Shown here piece by piece: positions 24,857 through 32,705 of a stretch of DNA of 50,086 bases (positions within the stretch are counted from its first letter, which is position 1; each line of letters starts with the position of its first letter). A program made the position numbers and the translations under genes. Under the pieces are notes generated by a model. The model saw only the letters and a list, made by a program, of their open reading frames with translations, had not been told where the DNA came from and searched no databases. The stretch is from Candidatus Omnitrophota bacterium (GTDB taxonomy: Bacteria; Omnitrophota; Gorgyraeia; 2-01-FULL-45-10), in the NCBI GenBank assembly GCA_020057115.1, contig JAGVGJ010000006.1:1-50086 (forward strand), written 5' to 3'.

Positions 24857-26896
24857 CTAGCGGTGTTTGGCTCCGAGCTTGGCCTCGAGCGCGTGGGTGA
24901 CTTTTGAATGAACATCGAGAATGTCTTTGTCCTCGAGCGTCTTCTTCGGGTCCTGGTATTCGAGCCTGTAGGTGAGGCTCGCTTTGCCTTCGGGGATCTG
25001 TTTTCCGACGTATCTGTCGATAAGCCTTACGTCTTTAAGGATGGCTCCTGCTGTCTTCTTTATCGTGTCGATGATAAGGTCATTGGTAGATTCTTTTCCA
25101 GCTATTACCGATATGTCTCTTGAGACTGACGGATATTTCGGGAGCTCTTTGAAACGCTTCTCTAATACAGCGTGTTTAAACAATTCCGCCAGGTCTATGA
25201 GCGCGGCGCACGCTTTATCTTTTATATCGAAACTTGCAAGGGTCCTGGAGCTTACATCCCCCATTACGCCTACAATTTTACCGTCTATTTCTATGGATGC
25301 GCGGCTCGACGCCGAGAACCTGGCGTCATTTGTATCTTTTATTGCGAAGGAATTTATGCCGAGCTCCCGGAAGAGCGTTTCGAGGATGCCTTTGAGATCG
25401 TAAAAATCGCATAGCCGTGAAGCGCCGATCGCGCCCGGAGATGCCTGTCCCATTATGCCTACGGACAGCGTGATCTTTTCAGCGAATTTATCATCCCCGT
25501 CTTTATGATAGGTGCTTCCTATCTCAAAAAGCTTCAGGTCTTTTGCCTTCCTGTTGATATTCCATAGCATCGAATTCAATAACCCGGGGATAAGGCTTGG
25601 CCTCATGACTTCCTGTTCGCTTGATAGCGGGTTCATCACTTCGACCGTGTCGTCGCCTGAGATGCCTTCAACCTCTACCAACTTTTTGCTCAACAGACTA
25701 TATGTCAATATTTCATCGAGGCCTAAACCTGTGAGGATCGAGCGTGTCTTGTCTTCTATAATATCTTCTACAGGCCTTCTTATGGGCTGCTCTACAATAC
25801 CTGGCAAGGCGACGGGGATCTTGTCATAACCATAGATCCTCGCGACTTCCTCTATGAGGTCTATCTCATTCTCGAGATCTCCTCTTAGATTTGGTATTTC
25901 TAGCTCTATCTTATCGCTAGAAGATGTTTTTACTCCGAGTCCCAGCGCATTTAATATATTTTTTACGTCGGCCTGGGGAATCTCTATTCCGAGGACCTTG
26001 TTCAGTTTAGAGCATCTCAACGAGACTGTCTTCTTCGCCGGGGCCTTGTCTCCTACATCGACCAGTTCGCCCGGTTCGCCGCCGGCTATTTCAAGTATCA
26101 GGCTTGCCGCCCTGTCGGATGAATAGATGATATTCTCCATATCGACTTTTCGCTCGAACCTGTAGCTCGATTCAGTAGCTATGGCGAGCTTTCTTGACGT
26201 CCTTCTTATGGATATGGGGTCGAATGACGCGGCCTCGAGAAGGATGTTCTTCGTCGAATCGCTCACCTCGGTATCCGCGCCGCCCATCACGCCCGCTATC
26301 GCGACGGGCCTTTCTTTATCGGCGATGACGAGGATCGACTCATCGAGCGCTTTCTCAGCACCGTCTATAGCGACGATCTTTTCTCCGCCTTTTGCCTTTC
26401 TGACTATTATCTCCGGACCTTTCAGTTTGTCGAGGTCGAATGCATGCATCGGCTCTCCGGTCTCGAACAGGCAAAGGTTCGTTATGTCGACGATATTATT
26501 TACGGGCCTCAGACCCATAGCTTCGATCTTGGTCTTTAGCCATACTGGAGAAGGCGCGACCTTCACGTTCTTTATGACGCGCGCTGTATATCTCGGGCAA
26601 AGTTTTTTGTCTTCTATTTTTACCTGGACCCTGGACCCTGGACCCTGGACCCTTAGCTCCGGCGCCGCCGGCATCTTCAGCTTTTCACCGGTAATCGCCG
26701 CAAGTTCTCTCGCTACGCCTACATATGACAGCCAATCAGGCCTATTGGACGTAACCTCTATCTCGATTATCTGGTCGCTGGCAGTCTTCTTTATAGATGC
26801 GGCGGAAAGCCCGGACATGGTAAATAAATCTGCCAGCTTCTCCGCCGGGAGCTTCACGTCCACGTAATCTTTTAACCAGCTATAGCTTATCAGCAT
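24857..26896 (-). CDS. pheT: Phenylalanyl-tRNA synthetase beta subunit, no EMAP domain
   Basis: A 679-residue PheT, the tRNA-binding and editing partner of PheS in the alpha2-beta2 enzyme. The N-terminus (SWLKDYVDV), the B3/B4 editing region (NIVDITNL, HAFDLDKL), the B5 domain and the C-terminal anticodon-binding FDX-ACB domain (from about 590, KYPSVSRDIS) are present. The EMAP-type tRNA-binding domain of about 110 residues that follows residue 40 in E. coli PheT is absent. Near residue 105 a heptamer array is read in frame as RVQGPGSRVQ. The downstream end is 6S RNA. It is last of the thrS-pheT run. Confidence 0.95.
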   Translation of the reverse strand: MLISYSWLKDYVDVKLPAEKLADLFTMSGLSAASIKKTASDQIIEIEVTSNRPDWLSYVGVARELAAITGEKLKMPAAPELRVQGPGSRVQVKIEDKKLCPRYTARVIKNVKVAPSPVWLKTKIEAMGLRPVNNIVDITNLCLFETGEPMHAFDLDKLKGPEIIVRKAKGGEKIVAIDGAEKALDESILVIADKERPVAIAGVMGGADTEVSDSTKNILLEAASFDPISIRRTSRKLAIATESSYRFERKVDMENIIYSSDRAASLILEIAGGEPGELVDVGDKAPAKKTVSLRCSKLNKVLGIEIPQADVKNILNALGLGVKTSSSDKIELEIPNLRGDLENEIDLIEEVARIYGYDKIPVALPGIVEQPIRRPVEDIIEDKTRSILTGLGLDEILTYSLLSKKLVEVEGISGDDTVEVMNPLSSEQEVMRPSLIPGLLNSMLWNINRKAKDLKLFEIGSTYHKDGDDKFAEKITLSVGIMGQASPGAIGASRLCDFYDLKGILETLFRELGINSFAIKDTNDARFSASSRASIEIDGKIVGVMGDVSSRTLASFDIKDKACAALIDLAELFKHAVLEKRFKELPKYPSVSRDISVIAGKESTNDLIIDTIKKTAGAILKDVRLIDRYVGKQIPEGKASLTYRLEYQDPKKTLEDKDILDVHSKVTHALEAKLGAKHR
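26626..26653 (-). repeat. Tandem heptamer array inside pheT (AGGGTCC family)
   Basis: Four exact AGGGTCC units on the minus strand, 28 bases. The array is read in frame and yields RVQGPGSRVQ just before the conserved CPRYTARVI segment. Length is set so that the reading frame stays open. Confidence 0.85.
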
Positions 26897-26902
26897 AAAT
26901 TT

Positions 26903-27928
26903 TTAGAATTGTTTTAAGAACCTGCTATCGTTCTCGTAGAACAGCCTTATGTCATTGATCCCATACTTCAGCATCGCTATCCTCTCTACGCCCATGCCGA
27001 ACGCGAAACCCGTGACTTTTTCGGGATCATATCCGACCTTCTGGAATACTTTCGGGTTGACCATCCCCGCGCCAAGTATCTCAAGCCATCCTTTTCCGCC
27101 GCAGACGGAGCACTTCTGGCCTTCCCCGCCGCAGACAGAACATGATATGTCCACTTCCGCGCTCGGTTCAGTGAACGGGAAGAAGCTGGGGCGAAGCCTC
27201 ATCTTCGTCTTCGGGCCGAACATCTGCTTTGCGAATATGGTGAGCGCGCCTTTCAGCTCTGAGAACTTTATGTCCTCGCCCACAACAAGACCTTCTATCT
27301 GGTGGAACATGAAAGAGTGCGACGCGTCGGTAGCGTCGGGCCTGTAGACCTTGCCCGGGACGATTATGGAGAACGGCGGCTTGTTCTTCTCCATGAAACG
27401 CGCCTGGACCGGAGACGTGTGGCTCCTTAAAAGATATTTTCCGGATCTTGATTTTACATAGAAGGTATCGAAGGCATCCCTTGAAGGATGCTCCAGCGGG
27501 ATATTCAGCGCTTCAAAATTATAATGTTCGGTCTCTATCTCGGGCCCTTCGACTACGCGGAACCCCAAAGATATGAATATGTCGGAGATCTCTCCGATGG
27601 TCTTCGTTATGGGATGGATCTTGCCTGGCATGGAAAACCGCCCCGGCAAGGTTACGTCGATCTTCTCGGCAAGCGCTTCTTCGGCGCCGGATGAACCTTT
27701 AAGGCCGTCATCCAGCGCTCCGGCCACGCTCGCCTTGACTGAGTTGACGAGTTTTCCCACTTCCGCCTTTTCGGCGGGCGGGACCTCGCCCATCTTCTTA
27801 AAGAGCTCTGTTAGTACGCCTTTTCTTCCGAGGTACTTTACGCGCAAAGCTTCCAGCGCGTCCTTATCTTTGGCGGACTTGATCTCTCGGATCGCTTCCC
27901 GTTCAACCGCTTTTAATTCGTCTTTCAC
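26903..27928 (-). CDS. pheS: Phenylalanyl-tRNA synthetase alpha subunit
   Basis: A 341-residue PheS, which activates phenylalanine. It has the N-terminal coiled coil (1-90), SHTSPVQAR (motif 2 region), FMFHQIEGL, and motif 3 GFAFGMGVERIAMLKYG. Two CxxCGG units near residues 271-285 form a four-cysteine zinc-knuckle-like insert, as in many bacterial PheS proteins. The start is GTG. A heptamer array occupies its leader. pheT follows after 6 bases. Confidence 0.96.
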   Translation of the reverse strand: MKDELKAVEREAIREIKSAKDKDALEALRVKYLGRKGVLTELFKKMGEVPPAEKAEVGKLVNSVKASVAGALDDGLKGSSGAEEALAEKIDVTLPGRFSMPGKIHPITKTIGEISDIFISLGFRVVEGPEIETEHYNFEALNIPLEHPSRDAFDTFYVKSRSGKYLLRSHTSPVQARFMEKNKPPFSIIVPGKVYRPDATDASHSFMFHQIEGLVVGEDIKFSELKGALTIFAKQMFGPKTKMRLRPSFFPFTEPSAEVDISCSVCGGEGQKCSVCGGKGWLEILGAGMVNPKVFQKVGYDPEKVTGFAFGMGVERIAMLKYGINDIRLFYENDSRFLKQF

Positions 27929-27937
27929 ATAAGCCCC

Positions 27938-27978
27938 CGGCCCTCACCCTGGACCCTTGACTCTGGACCCTGGACCCT
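27938..27978 (-). repeat. Tandem heptamer array in the pheS leader (AGGGTCC family)
   Basis: Six units on the minus strand, three of them exact AGGGTCC, one AGAGTCA, one AGGGCCG and one of six bases. It fills most of the gap between rplT and pheS, from 10 to 50 bases before the pheS start. Its G-rich end may supply the ribosome-binding site. Confidence 0.8.
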
Positions 27979-27982
27979 ATAT

Positions 27983-28330
27983 TTACGCCTTCGCCATCTC
28001 CACTATCTTGCCGAATGCCTTGATGTCGCTGACGGCAAGTTCGGCCAGGACCTTCCTGTCGAGGACGATCTTCGCTTTCTTCATGCCCTGGATGAACTTG
28101 GAATAAGATATCCCGTGCTCCCTGCAGGCGGCGTTTATCCTTGCTATCCAAAGGGTGCGGAAATCGCCTTTTTTGGCCTTTCTGTCCCTGTAGCTGTACC
28201 ACATGCCCTTCTGGAGAGACTCCTTTGCCCTGCGGTAGAAACGATGGCGGCCGCCCCATTGTCCTTCAGCCGCGTTAAGTACCCGTTTTCTGCGTCTCTT
28301 GGTCGCTACTGCGTGTTTTACTTTCGACAT
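27983..28330 (-). CDS. rplT: 50S ribosomal protein L20
   Basis: A 115-residue L20 with the standard start (MSKVKHAVATKRRRKRVL) and GYWGRHRxxRRA-like segment (QWGGRHRFYRRAKES). L20 binds 23S rRNA early in large subunit assembly and represses its operon in many bacteria. GGAGAAAG lies before the ATG. It is in the usual infC-rpmI-rplT order. Confidence 0.97.
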   Translation of the reverse strand: MSKVKHAVATKRRRKRVLNAAEGQWGGRHRFYRRAKESLQKGMWYSYRDRKAKKGDFRTLWIARINAACREHGISYSKFIQGMKKAKIVLDRKVLAELAVSDIKAFGKIVEMAKA

Positions 28331-28367
28331 TTTACTTTCTCCTTCTGGCTAGCCGCGTGGCCTGGTA

Positions 28368-28568
28368 TTATGCCCCGTACGGCAGCAGTTTTAAGGTCGC
28401 TCTCGTGTCATTCTTCGACAATATAACGCCCCTTCTCAAGGCCCGTTTTCTCTTGGATCTTTTGCCTGTCAAAAGATGCCCCTTCCCGGCCCCGAAATGC
28501 TTTATCTTACCGCTCTTGGTTACTCTCAACCTCTTCTGTGCGCCCTTGTTCGTCTTTAGTTTAGGCAT
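28368..28568 (-). CDS. rpmI: 50S ribosomal protein L35
   Basis: A 66-residue L35, MPKLKTNKGAQKRLRVT onward, with the basic KRKRALRRG segment. The ATG at 28568 has AAGGAG upstream; a frame reaching 28604 is rejected. L35 is a small basic component of the large subunit. Confidence 0.96.
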   Translation of the reverse strand: MPKLKTNKGAQKRLRVTKSGKIKHFGAGKGHLLTGKRSKRKRALRRGVILSKNDTRATLKLLPYGA

Positions 28569-28604
28569 GTCATTCTCCTTGCGTAAATATATATAAAAAA
28601 GCAT

Positions 28605-28639
28605 AGCAGCTATGGCTTACGGCTTATAGCTTATGGCTT
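28605..28639 (-). repeat. Tandem heptamer array (AGCCATA family)
   Basis: Four 7-base units on the minus strand of the form AGCNNTA (AGCCATA, AGCTATA, AGCCGTA, AGCCATA), then a diverged fifth. It lies between infC and rpmI, about 37-71 bases before the rpmI start. A small palindrome CATAGC/GCTATG is at one end. Confidence 0.75.
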
Positions 28640-28642
28640 TTT

Positions 28643-29167
28643 TTAAACTTTCAGTTTCGCCTTTATTATCATATTGAGGAAGCGCCCTTCCATCCGCGGC
28701 GCCTCTTCAATCTCTCCGACAGCCGAAATATCGGCAGCGAGCCTGTCTAAGACCTTCCTGCCAAGATCGACGTGTGCCATCTCGCGGCCCCTGAACATCA
28801 TCGTGATCTTGACCTTGTCCCCCCTGTTGAGGAAATCTTCGACATTCCTCATCTTGAACTGGTAATCATGCTCGCCGATCTTCGGGCCGAACCTGATCTC
28901 CTTCACGTGGACGATCTTCTGCTTCTTGTGCGCCTCTTTCTCTTTCTTCTCCTGCTCGTATTTGAATTTGGAATAATCCATTATCCTACAAACAGGCGGT
29001 ACGGCTGAAGGCGCTATCTCCACCAGATCAAGCCCTGCCTCCTCGGCTCTCTTCAGCGCTTCAGGGGCCTGCAGAACGCCAAGCTGGTCTCCGTTCTCGC
29101 CGATGACCCTCATTTCCTTGGCCCTGATCCTGAAGTTTATCCTTATGTCTTTCCTTGCGATGCTCAA
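28643..29167 (-). CDS. infC: Translation initiation factor IF-3 with a non-AUG start
   Basis: IF-3 keeps the small subunit free and checks start codons. The 174 residues hold the N-domain (RINFRIRAKEMRVIGENGDQLGV), linker (KEKEAHKKQK) and C-domain (FGPKIGEHDYQFKMRN, TMMFRGREMAH). No ATG starts the frame. GGGAGGTGA lies directly before TTG (29167) and 9 bases before ATC (29161). IF-3 genes in E. coli use AUU and self-regulate through it, so a rare start here fits the family. The TTG start is listed. It follows thrS by 10 bases. Confidence 0.95.
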   Translation of the reverse strand: MSIARKDIRINFRIRAKEMRVIGENGDQLGVLQAPEALKRAEEAGLDLVEIAPSAVPPVCRIMDYSKFKYEQEKKEKEAHKKQKIVHVKEIRFGPKIGEHDYQFKMRNVEDFLNRGDKVKITMMFRGREMAHVDLGRKVLDRLAADISAVGEIEEAPRMEGRFLNMIIKAKLKV

Positions 29168-29177
29168 TCACCTCCCT

Positions 29178-30893
29178 TTATCTTACCTTCTTCTTTATCT
29201 CTTCCTTAAGCATCGAAACAAAATCCGACGCCGTCATCTTGCCTATGTCCCCCTGCGCCTTTGACCGTATAGAGAGGTTACGCTGCGCCTCCTCTTTCTC
29301 TCCGACGATCACCATATACGGTATCTTCTCTATCTCGGCATCGCGCACTTTTTTCTGCAAGCGCTCGTTCCGCGAATCTAGCGTGACCCTCAATTCCTGC
29401 TCGCGAAGCGCCCTTGTGACGGCTTCCGCGTATTCTGTCACCTTTTCGGATATCGGTATGACGATCACTTGCACGGGCGCAAGCCAAAGCGGTAAGGCGC
29501 CCGCGAAATGTTCTATCAAGGCGCCGATAAAACGCTCGAGCGACCCCAGTATCACGCGGTGTATCATTATCGGGCGGTATTCTTTTCCGTCCTGCCCTAT
29601 ATATTTTAGGTCGAACCTCTCCGGAAGGGCAAAGTCGCACTGTATGGTCGCGCACTGCCACTCGCGCTTTAAGGCATCCTTTAATTTTATATCTATCTTC
29701 GGGCCGTAGAAAGCGCCTTCGCCTTCGTTTATCTGGTATGTGATGTAGCGCTTGGCTAGCGCGTTCGTAAGCGCGGTCTGGGCCGCCTCCCAATCCTCGT
29801 CATTACCGATATATTTTTCGGGCCGCGTGGATATCTCAACGGAGAAATCCTCGAAGCCGAACACGTTAAGAGTGTCGATGACGAAATTTATTACGTTCAC
29901 TATCTCGTCTTCCGCCTGCTCCCGTAAACAGAATATGTGCGCATCGTCCTGCGTAAAGCCCCTCACGCGCAACAGGCCGTGAAGAACGCCCGACTTTTCC
30001 ATCCTGTATACGGTACCGAGCTCGAAGAGCCTTAAAGGAAGGTCGCGGTAGCTTCTTGTCTTAGATTTATAGACGAGTATGTGGCCAGGGCAATTCATCG
30101 GCTTTATGGCGTATTCCTGGTCCTCGATCTTGAATATGTACATGTTCTCTTTGTAATATTCATAATGGCCGGAGCGTATCCATATGTCGCTCTTCATTAT
30201 GTGCGGGCCTATGACAAGGTCGTAGCCTCTTTTTATATGCTCGTTCTTTATGTAGTTCTCTATTATGGTCCTGAGCATCGCGCCCTTCGGATGGTAAAGA
30301 ACGAGCCCCGGGCCGACCTCTTCGTTCATGCTGAAATATTCAAGCTGTTTGCCAAGCACCCTGTGGTCGCGCTTCTTGGCCTCTTCGATAAGATTCAAGT
30401 ATTCGCGCAGCTCTTTATCCGAATCGAAGGCCGTGCCATATATCCTCTGGAGCATCGGGTTAGTCTCGATGCCGTGCCAGTATGCGCCGGCTATAGAAAG
30501 GAGCTTGAATGCCTTTATCTTGCCGGTAGATTCGATATGCGGACCGCGGCAGAGATCGATAAAATCGCCGTCCTTATATATCGATACCACCTCGTCCGGG
30601 ATGTCCTTTATGAGGTCGACCTTATAAGTCTCGCCCATCTTCTTGAATAATTTAAGCGCCTCGGGCTTCTTCATCTCTGAGCGCTCGAACTTGAGGTTTT
30701 TCTTCACGATCTCGCGCATCTTCGCTTCGATCTTTTCGAGGTCTTCAGGGACGAAAGGCGTCGGCTTGTCAAAATCGTAATAGAACCCGTCCTCGATCGA
30801 CGGCCCTATGCCGAGTTTCGTCTCCGGCCACAGGGCCTTCACGGCCTGCGCCATTATGTGTGAAACGCTATGTCTTAGTGTTGCCAATTCCAT
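29178..30893 (-). CDS. thrS: Threonyl-tRNA synthetase without TGS domain
   Basis: A 571-residue ThrS. The editing domain begins at once (LRHSVSHIMAQAV at about residue 5, with the His-x-x-x-His pattern), followed by the catalytic core with NCPGH (zinc Cys), RVRGFTQDDAHIF and the C-terminal anticodon domain. Usual length is about 640; the N-terminal TGS domain of about 60 residues is missing and nothing resembling it is seen upstream. The ATG at 30893 has GGAG upstream. It opens the thrS-infC-rpmI-rplT-pheS-pheT run. Confidence 0.96.
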   Translation of the reverse strand: MELATLRHSVSHIMAQAVKALWPETKLGIGPSIEDGFYYDFDKPTPFVPEDLEKIEAKMREIVKKNLKFERSEMKKPEALKLFKKMGETYKVDLIKDIPDEVVSIYKDGDFIDLCRGPHIESTGKIKAFKLLSIAGAYWHGIETNPMLQRIYGTAFDSDKELREYLNLIEEAKKRDHRVLGKQLEYFSMNEEVGPGLVLYHPKGAMLRTIIENYIKNEHIKRGYDLVIGPHIMKSDIWIRSGHYEYYKENMYIFKIEDQEYAIKPMNCPGHILVYKSKTRSYRDLPLRLFELGTVYRMEKSGVLHGLLRVRGFTQDDAHIFCLREQAEDEIVNVINFVIDTLNVFGFEDFSVEISTRPEKYIGNDEDWEAAQTALTNALAKRYITYQINEGEGAFYGPKIDIKLKDALKREWQCATIQCDFALPERFDLKYIGQDGKEYRPIMIHRVILGSLERFIGALIEHFAGALPLWLAPVQVIVIPISEKVTEYAEAVTRALREQELRVTLDSRNERLQKKVRDAEIEKIPYMVIVGEKEEAQRNLSIRSKAQGDIGKMTASDFVSMLKEEIKKKVR

Positions 30894-30912
30894 CGATCAA
30901 CTCCGGCTAGCT

Positions 30913-30949
30913 GTTCGTATTGCGTTATGCGTATCGGTATTGCGTAAAA
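30913..30949 (-). repeat. Tandem heptamer array (ACGCAAT family)
   Basis: On the minus strand, units ACGCAAT, ACCGAT (six bases), ACGCATA, ACGCAAT and ACGAACA. The array lies between tRNA-Leu and thrS, about 20-55 bases before the thrS start. Confidence 0.75.
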
Positions 30950-30958
30950 ATTATATAC

Positions 30959-31044
30959 TGGTGGGTGAGGAGGGAGTTGAACCCTCAAGACCTTGCGGCC
31001 AACAGATTTTAAGTCTGTCGTGTATGCCATTCCACCACTCACCC
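30959..31044 (-). tRNA. tRNA-Leu(UAA)
   Basis: A long-variable-arm tRNA with acceptor GGGTGAG/CTCACCC, anticodon loop CTTAAAA between ACAGA and TCTGT, T-arm GGTTCAACTCC and encoded CCA. The anticodon is UAA. It is third of three tRNAs on the minus strand. Confidence 0.95.
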
Positions 31045-31087
31045 TTATCAGGGTGCTATCAAAGCCTACTACAAACACCGTGTAATA

Positions 31088-31164
31088 TGGTGGGCAGTAG
31101 AGGACTCGAACCTCTGACCCCCACGATGTCAACGTGGTGCGCTAACCAACTGCGCTAACTGCCC
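31088..31164 (-). tRNA. tRNA-Val(GAC)
   Basis: Cloverleaf with acceptor GGGCAGT/ACTGCCC, anticodon stem CCACG/CGTGG with loop TTGACAT (anticodon GAC), T-loop GGTTCGAGTCC and encoded CCA. Confidence 0.95.
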
Positions 31165-31180
31165 ATAAAACATAGATAAT

Positions 31181-31255
31181 TGGAGGCGCGGAGCGGAATT
31201 GAACCGCTGTATAGGAGTTTTGCAGACTCCTGCCTTACCGCTTGGCTACCGCGCC
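31181..31255 (-). tRNA. tRNA-Cys(GCA)
   Basis: Acceptor GGCGCGG/CCGCGCC with discriminator T, anticodon stem GGAGT/ACTCC with loop CTGCAAA (anticodon GCA), T-loop GGTTCAATTCC and encoded CCA. Confidence 0.95.
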
Positions 31256-31288
31256 TTATATATAGCATATAATAATATCAAATGTTAG

Positions 31289-31318
31289 ACTATATATTAA
31301 ACGCCAGCGCCTTGTCAA
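31289..31318 (-). promoter_or_regulatory. Promoter for the tRNA-Cys/Val/Leu cluster
   Basis: TTGACA (31318-31313) on the minus strand with an 18-base spacer to TATAGT (31294-31289), or 16 bases to TATATA. It overlaps the end of coaB. It may also drive thrS and the genes after it. Confidence 0.6.
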
Positions 31319-31949
31319 GGATAATCTGTGCCATCCTGGCCTTGGAACCCGCCCTGACCTCTTCTTTTGCCCCAAATCTGTCAAGAATCGCTATTTTGGC
31401 CGGGTTATTCCCGAAAACAGCGCTTTTTTTGCTTAATTTATTGGCGATCACAATATCCAGGTTCTTCGCTTTTAACTTCTTAAGCGCATTTTTTATAAGA
31501 TCTTCTGTCTCAAGCGCAAAACCGACAAGCACCTTGTTGCCCTTCTTCTTTCCAAGCTCCGCTAATATGTCAGGGTTCTTCACAAGCTCAAGCTTTACGG
31601 ATGCCGAGCCCTTTTTTATCTTATTCTTTGCCGCTTTTCTCGGCCGCCAGTCGGCTACCGCGGCTGCCATAATGACACAATCCGCGTTTTTTGCTTCGCG
31701 CATCACTGAGCGCATCATGTCAAGCGCGCTTTCTACTGCCACGAACTTTACGCCTTTAGGCCTTTCGAGCGCTGTCGGCCCGCTTACTAGCGTTACGACA
31801 TGCCCCCTCTTTTTGGCTTCGCTCGCAATAGCATAACCGAAAACGCCTGTTGAGTGGTTTGACATAAATCTTACGGGATCTATATTTTCGCGGGTGGGGC
31901 CTGCGGTGACAAGTATGCGCTTCCTGTCTCTCTTCGCCGTCAAACTCAC
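31290..31949 (-). CDS. coaB: Phosphopantothenate-cysteine ligase (stand-alone CoaB)
   Basis: A 219-residue CoaB, which joins cysteine to phosphopantothenate in CoA synthesis. TAGPTRENIDPVRF and SNHSTGVFGYAIA, then MAAAVADWRP, NPDILAELG and GFALETED are family motifs. In most bacteria CoaB is fused after CoaC in one protein (Dfp); here a GTG start overlaps the coaC stop, so it is a separate chain. Start GTG at 31949. Confidence 0.92.
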   Translation of the reverse strand: MSLTAKRDRKRILVTAGPTRENIDPVRFMSNHSTGVFGYAIASEAKKRGHVVTLVSGPTALERPKGVKFVAVESALDMMRSVMREAKNADCVIMAAAVADWRPRKAAKNKIKKGSASVKLELVKNPDILAELGKKKGNKVLVGFALETEDLIKNALKKLKAKNLDIVIANKLSKKSAVFGNNPAKIAILDRFGAKEEVRAGSKARMAQIILDKALAFNI

Positions 31950-32491
31950 TTTAGTGTCTTATCTATCTCTTTTACTATGTCCCGGGGCTCCGCTATGTGG
32001 CCTATCGCTTCGTGGCCGCAGGCAAGGCGTCCTTTGACGGGGCCTACGAACTTATATCCTACCGCCTTCAACTTTTCGATATTAGCCCGAACGATCTTGT
32101 GCTCATACATCTTCTCGTTCATCGCCGGCGCTATCAAGACAGGCGCTTTTGAGGCAAATATAGTGCAGGTCAGCATGTCATCGCATATTCCGCTGGCTAG
32201 CTTGCCGATCAGGTTCGCGGTCGCTGGGGCTATGACTATCAGATCGGCCCTGTCGGCTAAAGAGGTGTGCACGGGGCTCCATGCGTCCGGAAGCGCGAAG
32301 AGATCCCTGTAGACCTTGTTCCCGGAGATCGTCTGGAATGTCAGCGGCGTCACGAATTCCTCCGCCTCCTTAGTTAAAAGGACGGTGACGTCCAAGCCCT
32401 GTTTCTTTAAAAGGCTTATTATCTCGCACGCCTTATAGGCCGCTATGCCTCCGGTAACTCCGACGATGACCGACTTTGCATTTTTTGTCAT
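31946..32491 (-). CDS. coaC: Phosphopantothenoylcysteine decarboxylase (stand-alone CoaC)
   Basis: A 181-residue flavoprotein of the HFCD family that decarboxylates phosphopantothenoylcysteine. It has VGVTGGIAAYKA at the N-terminus, the catalytic His in SPVHTSLADRAD, IAPATANLIGK, and APAMNEKMYEH. The substrate clamp reads GRLACGHEAIGH. It ends where CoaB starts; start overlaps the rpoZ stop (ATGA). Confidence 0.92.
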   Translation of the reverse strand: MTKNAKSVIVGVTGGIAAYKACEIISLLKKQGLDVTVLLTKEAEEFVTPLTFQTISGNKVYRDLFALPDAWSPVHTSLADRADLIVIAPATANLIGKLASGICDDMLTCTIFASKAPVLIAPAMNEKMYEHKIVRANIEKLKAVGYKFVGPVKGRLACGHEAIGHIAEPRDIVKEIDKTLK

Positions 32492-32691
32492 TTCTTCTCT
32501 TTTATTTTGTAAGAGATCTTGCCTTCTATTATCTCCTGAAGAGCTATCGTGGCGACTTTCGTGCCGATCGGTATCTCCACGAGCCTCGCCCCTTCCGCTG
32601 AAAGTTCCTGGGCCCTGCGCGACGCGAGAACCACGAGCTTAAAGATGCTCCCTGTCTTGGCTATCAATTTATCTATCGCTATGTCCTGCAT
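32488..32691 (-). CDS. rpoZ: RNA polymerase omega subunit
   Basis: A 67-residue omega subunit, with FKLVVLASRRAQEL and VEIPIGTKVATIALQEI. It helps RNA polymerase assembly. The ATG at 32691 has GGAGGGGAGA directly upstream; an earlier ATG at 32709 overlaps gmk and is less likely. Order yicC-gmk-rpoZ-coaC is widely conserved. Confidence 0.9.
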   Translation of the reverse strand: MQDIAIDKLIAKTGSIFKLVVLASRRAQELSAEGARLVEIPIGTKVATIALQEIIEGKISYKIKEKK

Positions 32692-32705
32692 TCTCCCCTC
32701 CGAGA

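Noticed and set aside
30894-30958. T-box or other leader control of thrS
   Set aside because: The gap is only 65 bases and holds a heptamer array; no T-box or hairpin pattern is visible.
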